Origin: Pseudomonas sp. KBW05
Lineage (GTDB): Bacteria > Pseudomonadota > Gammaproteobacteria > Pseudomonadales > Pseudomonadaceae
DNA length: 52,526 bases
NCBI RefSeq assembly: GCF_003852405.1
Contig: NZ_QAJM01000029.1
Span: forward strand, 1-52,526
Reading direction: 5' to 3'
The position numbers and the translations under genes are program-made. The notes under the pieces were generated by a model that was not told the origin of the DNA, did not search any database, and saw only the letters and a list, made by a program, of their open reading frames with translations. Each line of letters starts with the position of its first letter. The first letter of the stretch is position 1. Below are positions 46,286 through 52,526 of this stretch, piece after piece.

Positions 46286-46304
46286 AATGAGAATAATTCT
46301 TATT
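46286..46304. promoter_or_regulatory. Fur-box-like sequence
   Basis: AATGAGAATAATTCTTATT matches the 19-base Fur consensus at about 12 positions, with the AT-rich hexamer arms GAGAAT and ATTCTT. Its location just upstream of the 85-residue gene's start on the minus strand fits an overlap with its promoter. Confidence 0.6.
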
Positions 46305-46421
46305 CGTAGAATAGCAAGTGCCTATTGGCGGTTTGTGGTTTTTTCTGTGTGGATATTGCGCGGGGTCAAACGGGAGGGCGAAACGCCATCCCGCGGCGGG
46401 CGCGGGATGGAAGCAGCAGGT

Positions 46422-46763
46422 TCAGACCTTGCGGACGAACTCGGACTTGAGTTTCATCGGGCCGATACCGTCGATCTTGCAATCGATATCGTGGTCGCCG
46501 TCGCACAGGCGGATGTTCTTGACCTTGGTGCCGACCTTGACCACCAGGGAGGTGCCCTTGACCTTGAGGTCCTTGATCACGGTGATGGTGTCGCCGTCTT
46601 GCAGGACGTTGCCCACAGAGTCTTTCTTCACGGTTTCATCGCCGGCTGCTTCGGTCTCGCCATTGGCGGACCACTCATGGGCGCATTCCGGGCAGATCAG
46701 CTGGGCGCCGTCTTCGTAGGTGTATTCGGAATTGCATTTCGGGCAGGGTGGCAACGTGCTCAC
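46422..46763 (-). CDS. Zinc-ribbon PhnA-like protein
   Basis: A 113-residue protein starting at a GTG, with GGAG five bases upstream. The N-terminus has two CxxC pairs (PCPKCNSEY and [10 protein letters not shown]), a zinc ribbon; the C-terminal part ([20 protein letters not shown], and [18 protein letters not shown]) is the compact PhnA/YjdM domain. Although named for the phosphonate operon of E. coli, the family is widespread and not shown to act on phosphonates. No operon partner is evident here. Confidence 0.85.
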   Translation of the reverse strand: MSTLPPCPKCNSEYTYEDGAQLICPECAHEWSANGETEAAGDETVKKDSVGNVLQDGDTITVIKDLKVKGTSLVVKVGTKVKNIRLCDGDHDIDCKIDGIGPMKLKSEFVRKV

Positions 46764-46858
46764 TAAAGCTCCTTGAGAGTCAGGGATGGCTAAAAGTCGC
46801 ACATTATATAGGGTTTTGTAGGCAGGGCGGGATGGTGAATTGGCAATACAAACCAAAA

Positions 46859-46963
46859 GTGGGAGCGGGCTTGCTCGCGAAGGCGGTGTGTCAGCCACAT
46901 ATTCGTTAACTGATCCACCGCCTTCGCGAGCAAGCCCGCTCCCACACAAGCCCGCTCGCCACA
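46859..46963. repeat. REPIN R12 with an extra half-copy
   Basis: Inverted pair at 46859-46945, then a partial third copy, CAAGCCCGCTCGCCACA, ending at 46963, in the space downstream of ispB and upstream of the PhnA-like gene. The extra half-copy resembles that of R6 but has GCTCGCC in place of GCTCCC. Confidence 0.88.
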
Positions 46964-46972
46964 GAATCTGCG

Positions 46973-47941
46973 TTAGTGCGTACGCGCGACGGCAAACTCG
47001 CTCAGCTCAACCAGGGCATCCCTGTATTCGCTGGCTGGCAGGGCTTCCAGGCATTTGATCGCACGAGCCACGTAGTCACGTGCCAGCTGCGCGGTGTAGT
47101 CCAGCGAGCCCGAGGCTTCCACGGCTTCGCGGATGCTTTCCAGGTCTTCGATCCCGCCTTTCTGGATCGCCTTGCGCACCAGGGCAGCCTGTTCCGGGGT
47201 GCCTTCGCGCATGGTGTAGATCAGCGGCAAGGTCGGCTTGCCTTCGGCCAGGTCGTCACCGACGTTCTTGCCCAGGGTTTCGGCGTCGCCACGGTAGTCG
47301 AGCAGGTCGTCTACCAATTGGAACGCCACGCCCAGATGGTCGCCAAAGGTGCGCAGGGCTTCGGCCTGTTCGGCGGTCGCGCCACACAGCGCGGCGGCGC
47401 TATGGGTGGAGGCTTCGAAGAGCATCGCGGTTTTGCCGCGAATCACTTCCATGTAGGTTTCTTCGGTGGTGCTGGCGTCGCGGACCTTGGACAGCTGCAA
47501 CACTTCGCCTTCGGCGATGATGCGCGTGGCCTGGGACAGAATCTTCATCACCGGCATCGAGCCCAGCTCGACCATCATTTCGAACGAGCGCGAATACAGG
47601 AAGTCGCCGACCAATACGCTCGGAGCGTTGCCCCACATGGCGTTGGCGGTCTCGCGGCCACGGCGCATGCCGGACATGTCGACCACGTCGTCATGCAGCA
47701 GGGTGGCGGTGTGCAGGAATTCGATGGTAGCGGCCAGCAGGCGCAGGTCATCGCCTTCGCGGCCCAGGGCCTTGCCACACAGCAACACTAATAAAGGACG
47801 CAGACGTTTGCCGCCGGCCGACGTAATGTAGTCGCCAATTTTGGAGACCAGCGGCACTTTAGAAGTCAGCTGCTTCTTGATGATGCCATCGACGGCGCTA
47901 AAATCGTCCGCGACCGCGCGGTAGAAGGCTTGGGGTTGCAT
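46973..47941 (-). CDS. ispB: Long-chain polyprenyl diphosphate synthase (ubiquinone side chain)
   Basis: Builds the C40-C45 side chain of ubiquinone from FPP and IPP. It is 322 residues long. The two aspartate-rich motifs are [11 protein letters not shown] near residue 85 and [11 protein letters not shown] near 210, and [10 protein letters not shown] binds IPP. The residue five before the first DDxxD is a small alanine, as expected for long-chain products. Pseudomonads mainly contain ubiquinone-9, so the product may be nonaprenyl diphosphate. The gene is divergent from rplU. The start at 47941 has GGAG 12 bases upstream, a long spacing. Confidence 0.92.
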   Translation of the reverse strand: MQPQAFYRAVADDFSAVDGIIKKQLTSKVPLVSKIGDYITSAGGKRLRPLLVLLCGKALGREGDDLRLLAATIEFLHTATLLHDDVVDMSGMRRGRETANAMWGNAPSVLVGDFLYSRSFEMMVELGSMPVMKILSQATRIIAEGEVLQLSKVRDASTTEETYMEVIRGKTAMLFEASTHSAAALCGATAEQAEALRTFGDHLGVAFQLVDDLLDYRGDAETLGKNVGDDLAEGKPTLPLIYTMREGTPEQAALVRKAIQKGGIEDLESIREAVEASGSLDYTAQLARDYVARAIKCLEALPASEYRDALVELSEFAVARTH

Positions 47942-48020
47942 CAGCGACAGTCGCTCCAGAAGGGTTGCGCGGCATGCTAGGACCCTCACCCCCGGGTGTC
48001 AAGGCGCGATGGGCGGCCAC

Positions 48021-48049
48021 TTGCAACAGCCATTTACCTTGCGTACAAT
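48021..48049 (+). promoter_or_regulatory. Sigma-70 promoter of rplU-rpmA
   Basis: TTGCAA, then exactly 17 bases, then TACAAT: nearly ideal -35 and -10 elements. Transcription would start near 48056, giving a leader of about 125 nt before rplU, long enough for translational control by L21, which is not demonstrated. A short inverted element CTCTT...AAGAG lies near 48136-48150. Confidence 0.7.
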
Positions 48050-48180
48050 CGCGCACCCTGAACTTCCTGGGCAGCACCTGCCTTACGCAATTGCATTCGG
48101 GACGTCCATCCCATGCAGCCATGCCAGCCAATACCTCTTCTTATAAAGAGCTGGGTGAGCAGGATTATCGGAGAAATACC

Positions 48181-48495
48181 ATGTCGTACGCAGTAATTGT
48201 TACTGGTGGCAAGCAATACAAGGTCGCCCCAGGTGAATACCTGAAGATCGAAAAACTGGAAATCGCTACCGGCGAATCCGTTACTTTTGATCGCGTTCTG
48301 TTGGTCGCCAATGGCGATGACGTGAACATCGGCGCTCCAGTTGTTGCTGGCGCTACCGTTGTGGCTGAAGTGATCTCCCAAGGTCGTCACGATAAAGTCC
48401 GCATCATCAAGTTCCGTCGTCGTAAGCACCACATGAAGCGTATGGGCCACCGCCAGTGGTACACCGAGATCAAAATCACCGGTATTCAGGCTTAA
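48181..48495 (+). CDS. rplU: Ribosomal protein bL21
   Basis: A 104-residue large-subunit protein that binds 23S rRNA near bL20. The start [20 protein letters not shown] and the tail [19 protein letters not shown] are diagnostic. GGAG lies before the ATG. rpmA follows after 34 bases, the classic pair. Confidence 0.97.
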   Translation: MSYAVIVTGGKQYKVAPGEYLKIEKLEIATGESVTFDRVLLVANGDDVNIGAPVVAGATVVAEVISQGRHDKVRIIKFRRRKHHMKRMGHRQWYTEIKITGIQA

Positions 48496-48529
48496 TTTCA
48501 GCCTAATTCCTCACTAGGAGAATTGACTC

Positions 48530-48787
48530 ATGGCACACAAAAAAGCTGGTGGTAGTACCCGTAACGGTCGCGATTCAGAAGCCAAACGCCTTGGCGTCAA
48601 GATGTATGGCGGCCAGAAAATCATTCCGGGCAACATCATCGTGCGTCAGCGCGGCACCCAATTCCACGCCGGTTACGGTGTAGGCATGGGTAAAGATCAC
48701 ACCCTCTTCGCGAAAATCGAAGGCGTGATCAAGTTTGAAGTAAAAGGCGCGTTCAACCGCCGTTACGTGAGCGTTGTCGCAGCTTAA
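48530..48787 (+). CDS. rpmA: Ribosomal protein bL27
   Basis: An 85-residue protein whose N-terminus reaches the peptidyl-transferase centre. It begins [19 protein letters not shown] without the cleaved extension seen in Firmicutes. AGGAG precedes the ATG. A terminator follows 15 bases after the stop. Confidence 0.97.
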   Translation: MAHKKAGGSTRNGRDSEAKRLGVKMYGGQKIIPGNIIVRQRGTQFHAGYGVGMGKDHTLFAKIEGVIKFEVKGAFNRRYVSVVAA

Positions 48788-48802
48788 TTGCGAGATCGCT
48801 GG

Positions 48803-48834
48803 AAAAGCCCTGTCTTGCGACGGGGCTTTTTCGT
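48803..48834 (+). terminator. Terminator after rpmA
   Basis: A 12-base stem, AAAAGCCCTGTC with GACGGGGCTTTT (one G-T pair), loop TTGC, then a T-run. Read-through to obgE would be needed for a single transcript. Confidence 0.88.
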
Positions 48835-48950
48835 TTGTGGAGTGAGTCTCTTGCAAAGCTGTTTGTAATGGGCTCAGGCGCTGGATATGCGGTCGCTGAT
48901 TGAGGTCGCTGCGCTCATTTTTGCAAGAGTCTTATGTCTTGGTTTCTTAA

Positions 48951-50204
<1,254 letters not shown>

Positions 50205-50222
50205 TCCGTTGCGATAAACTTG

Positions 50223-50249
50223 AACGCCGCTCCTTTAGAGCGGCGTTTT
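50223..50249 (+). terminator. Terminator after obgE
   Basis: A ten-base stem, AACGCCGCTC with GAGCGGCGTT, loop CTTTA, then TT. The T-run is short, so termination may be partial. Confidence 0.8.
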
Positions 50250-50314
50250 AGTATCCGGGTTTAACGTTATGGGCCGCGCTGGGTCGCGCAGCCCTCAATC
50301 TAAGGTTGAAGATG

Positions 50315-51433
50315 ATGCGGAGCAAAGTGACAGGTGCGCAGCGCTGGGTCGTAAAGATCGGAAGTGCGCTGCTGACGGCGGATGGCAAGGGGCTCGATCG
50401 CGCAGCCATGAGCGTCTGGGTCGAGCAGATGGTGGCCTTGCATGAGGCTGGCGTCGAGTTGGTATTGGTCTCGTCCGGGGCCGTTGCCGCCGGGATGAGC
50501 CGCCTCGGTTGGACCGCGCGACCCAGCGCGATGCACGAACTGCAAGCTGCCGCCGCCATCGGCCAGATGGGCCTGGTGCAAGCCTGGGAGTCCAGCTTTG
50601 CCGAGCACGGCCGCCACACGGCGCAGATCCTGCTGACCCACGACGACCTGTCCGACCGCAAGCGCTACCTCAACGCCCGCAGCACCTTGCGTGCGCTGGT
50701 GGAGCTGAAAGTCATCCCGGTGATCAACGAAAACGACACCGTGGTCACCGACGAAATCCGCTTTGGCGACAACGACACTCTGGCCGCCCTGGTGGCCAAC
50801 CTGGTGGAAGCCGACTTGTTGGTGATCCTCACCGACCGCGACGGCATGTTCGACGCCGACCCGCGCAACAACCCCGACGCCCAGTTGATCTATGAAGCGC
50901 GCGCCGATGACCCGGCGCTGGACGCCGTGGCCGGCAGCGTCGGCGGTGCCCTGGGCCGTGGTGGCATGCAGACCAAGTTGCGCGCTGCGCGCCTGGCCGC
51001 GCGTTCCGGCGCCCACACCATCATCGTCGGCGGGCGCATCGAGCGTGTGCTGGACCGGCTCAAGGCCGGCGAGCGCATCGGCACGCTGCTGTCGCCGGAA
51101 CGCGGCATGCTCGCGGCGCGCAAGCAGTGGCTGGCCGGTCATCTGCAAACCCGTGGCACGCTGGTGCTGGATGAAGGTGCGGTATCGGCGCTGTCCCAGG
51201 GCAACAAGAGTTTGCTGCCGGTAGGCGTCAAGTTGGTGCAGGGCAGCTTCCGCCGTGGCGAGATGGTGGTGTGCGTCGCGCCCGACGGTCGTGAGATCGC
51301 CCGTGGCCTGGCCAACTACAGCGCCCTGGAAGCGCAGAAAATCATTGGACAATCTTCTGATGCGATTGTCGGACTATTGGGTTACATGGCGGAACCGGAA
51401 CTGGTTCACCGCGACAACCTGATCCTGGTCTAA
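50315..51433 (+). CDS. proB: Glutamate 5-kinase
   Basis: First enzyme of proline synthesis; makes gamma-glutamyl phosphate and is feedback-inhibited by proline. Residues about 1-260 form the amino-acid kinase domain ([45 protein letters not shown]); the last 90 residues form a PUA domain. I chose the ATG at 50315 for the usual 372-residue length; ATG 50312 and TTG 50306 are alternatives, with AAGG at 50302. Confidence 0.94.
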   Translation: MRSKVTGAQRWVVKIGSALLTADGKGLDRAAMSVWVEQMVALHEAGVELVLVSSGAVAAGMSRLGWTARPSAMHELQAAAAIGQMGLVQAWESSFAEHGRHTAQILLTHDDLSDRKRYLNARSTLRALVELKVIPVINENDTVVTDEIRFGDNDTLAALVANLVEADLLVILTDRDGMFDADPRNNPDAQLIYEARADDPALDAVAGSVGGALGRGGMQTKLRAARLAARSGAHTIIVGGRIERVLDRLKAGERIGTLLSPERGMLAARKQWLAGHLQTRGTLVLDEGAVSALSQGNKSLLPVGVKLVQGSFRRGEMVVCVAPDGREIARGLANYSALEAQKIIGQSSDAIVGLLGYMAEPELVHRDNLILV

Positions 51434-51448
51434 CCAAAGGAATACACG

Positions 51449-51913
51449 ATGCGCGTAATGAAGGGATTGCTCGGCCTGCTGCTGGCCATGCCACTGCTGG
51501 CCTCGGCTGAAGAGATCGGCCAGGTGTCGACCGTATTCAAATTTGTCGGCCCCAATGATCGGATCGTCGTCGAAGCCTTTGACGACCCCAAGGTCGATGG
51601 CGTGACCTGCTACCTGTCGCGCGCCAAGACCGGCGGCGTCAAAGGCGGCCTGGGCTTGGCCGAAGACCGCGCCGAAGCTTCGATCGCCTGCCGCCAGGTC
51701 GGCCCTATCCGCTTCAAGGGCGAGCTCAAGGACGGCGACGAAGTGTTCAAGGAGCGCACCTCGCTGGTGTTCAAGACCATGCAGGTGGTGCGCTTCCTCG
51801 ACAAGAAGCGAAACACCCTGGTTTACCTGGTGTACAGCGACCGTCTGATCGAAGGCAGCCCGCAGAACGCAGTGACCGCGATTCCGATTTTGCCGTGGCC
51901 GACCGCTCAGTAG
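51449..51913 (+). CDS. creA: CreA family secreted protein
   Basis: A 154-residue protein with a cleavable signal ([17 protein letters not shown], then [10 protein letters not shown]). The rest matches the CreA family: [29 protein letters not shown] and [22 protein letters not shown]. Two cysteines may form a disulfide. Its function is unknown; the name comes from the E. coli creABCD locus. It follows proB by 15 bases, so co-transcription is likely. Confidence 0.88.
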   Translation: MRVMKGLLGLLLAMPLLASAEEIGQVSTVFKFVGPNDRIVVEAFDDPKVDGVTCYLSRAKTGGVKGGLGLAEDRAEASIACRQVGPIRFKGELKDGDEVFKERTSLVFKTMQVVRFLDKKRNTLVYLVYSDRLIEGSPQNAVTAIPILPWPTAQ

Positions 51914-52014
51914 TCCACAGGCGGGTTTTGTAATCGGCGTCTATGATTGCAGGCTTGCGGGTTGTAATCTCGACGAGCCGCTTTGCTAAGAACATGGGAT
52001 ATCTGGAGTTCGTC

Positions 52015-52497
52015 ATGAGTGCTTTCCACGACCTGAAACTCAAAGCTTTGGACGGACAAGAGCTGCCACTGGCGCCCTTCAAGGGCCAGGTGGTGCTGGT
52101 GGTCAACGTGGCCTCCAAATGTGGCTTGACCCCGCAATACGCGGCGCTGGAGAACCTCTACCAGCAATACAAGGACCAGGGTTTCACCGTGCTTGGCTTG
52201 CCGTGCAATCAGTTTGCTGGCCAGGAACCGGGCAGCGAAGAGGAAATCCGCGAGTTCTGCAGCCTCAACTACGGCGTGACGTTTCCGTTGGGCAGCAAGC
52301 TCGACGTCAATGGGCCGGATCGTCACCAGTTGTATCGGCTGCTGGCGGGCGAGGGCGCCGAGTTTCCAGGGGATATCACCTGGAACTTCGAAAAATTCCT
52401 GCTGGGCAAGGATGGGCGAGTGCTGGCGCGCTTCTCTCCACGCACGGCACCGGACGATCCCACGATCGTCCAGGCCATCGAAAAAGCCTTGAGTTAA
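52015..52497 (+). CDS. Glutathione peroxidase family (Cys-type peroxidase)
   Basis: A 160-residue peroxidase that reduces organic hydroperoxides. The catalytic tetrad is visible: Cys in NVASKCGLTPQY near residue 36, Gln in LPCNQFAGQEPG near 70, and WNFEKFLL with Trp and Asn near 125. It has a cysteine and not selenocysteine, so thioredoxin is the likely reductant, as in BtuE-like proteins. GGAG lies six bases before the ATG at 52015; an upstream in-frame extension is unsupported. It ends just before a REP at the window edge. Confidence 0.88.
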   Translation: MSAFHDLKLKALDGQELPLAPFKGQVVLVVNVASKCGLTPQYAALENLYQQYKDQGFTVLGLPCNQFAGQEPGSEEEIREFCSLNYGVTFPLGSKLDVNGPDRHQLYRLLAGEGAEFPGDITWNFEKFLLGKDGRVLARFSPRTAPDDPTIVQAIEKALS

Positions 52498-52510
52498 CTC
52501 GGCCCGACCT

Positions 52511-52526
52511 GTGGCGAGGGAGCTTG
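52511..52526. repeat. REP of the second family, cut by the window end
   Basis: GTGGCGAGGGAGCTTG, the start of the palindrome seen at 21072 and 37600. The rest lies outside the window. Confidence 0.7.

Noticed and set aside
11736-46963. Repeated palindromes as a possible CRISPR array
   Set aside because: The repeats are dispersed singly over 35 kb, palindromic and paired; no regular repeat-spacer array exists.
48050-48180. An L21-type autoregulatory leader before rplU
   Set aside because: The leader is long enough, but the only hairpin seen is short and no known leader motif was recognised.

Overview
The window reads as an ordinary chromosomal stretch of a fluorescent-group Pseudomonas. Evidence is the high-GC coding sequence, gene sets and gene order typical of that genus (recC-recB-recD, yfiRNB, antABC/antR, catR-catBCA, kynR-kynU, ispB / rplU-rpmA-obgE-proB) and more than ten copies of Pseudomonas-type REP palindromes, mostly arranged as inverted pairs (REPINs). 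No tRNA, rRNA, CRISPR array, prophage, transposase or integrase was seen.

Layout. 0-9.3 kb: recCBD, three genes joined by 4-nt ATGA overlaps. 9.4-11.7 kb: yfiR-yfiN-yfiB, a periplasmic repressor, a membrane diguanylate cyclase and an outer-membrane lipoprotein that control cyclic-di-GMP. 11.9-15.4 kb: a LysR regulator divergent from mmsA-mmsB (valine degradation). 15.4-16.2 kb: a lower-GC pair, an acetyltransferase-like protein and a 56-residue protein, closed by a terminator. 16.2-31.5 kb: a catabolic block that covers almost the whole route from L-tryptophan to the beta-ketoadipate pathway: kynA and kynB (tryptophan to kynurenine), kynU (kynurenine to anthranilate and alanine), antABC (anthranilate to catechol), catA, catB and catC (catechol to beta-ketoadipate enol-lactone), with three local regulators (AntR, CatR, a KynR-like Lrp protein) and two amino-acid permeases. 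The later steps (pcaD, pcaIJ, pcaF) are not here.

31.4-37.6 kb: assorted genes, namely two LysR regulators, a TSUP permease, an MdaB-type quinone reductase, an extended SDR and a SulP transporter. 37.7-42.4 kb: an LprI-like protein, then a compact operon gntP-rpiR-D-aminoacylase that probably imports and deacylates an N-acyl-D-amino acid or related compound, then a glyoxalase-fold protein. 42.4-43.0 kb: a gene-poor stretch bounded by two strong terminators, holding a 19-bp direct repeat and a 32-codon reading frame with a good Shine-Dalgarno, perhaps a small protein or a dual-function RNA. 43.0-52.5 kb: an McpS-like chemoreceptor, fklB, a small gene with a Fur-box-like sequence, a PhnA-like zinc-ribbon protein, and the conserved core block ispB / rplU-rpmA-obgE-proB-creA-glutathione peroxidase.

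The most unusual features are the density of REPINs with near-identical partner copies (including one pair inserted inside the antABC operon), the compact tryptophan-to-muconolactone block, the low-GC acetyltransferase/56-residue pair and the 32-codon locus. All functional calls rest on reading the sequence and recalled family features; no database search was run.
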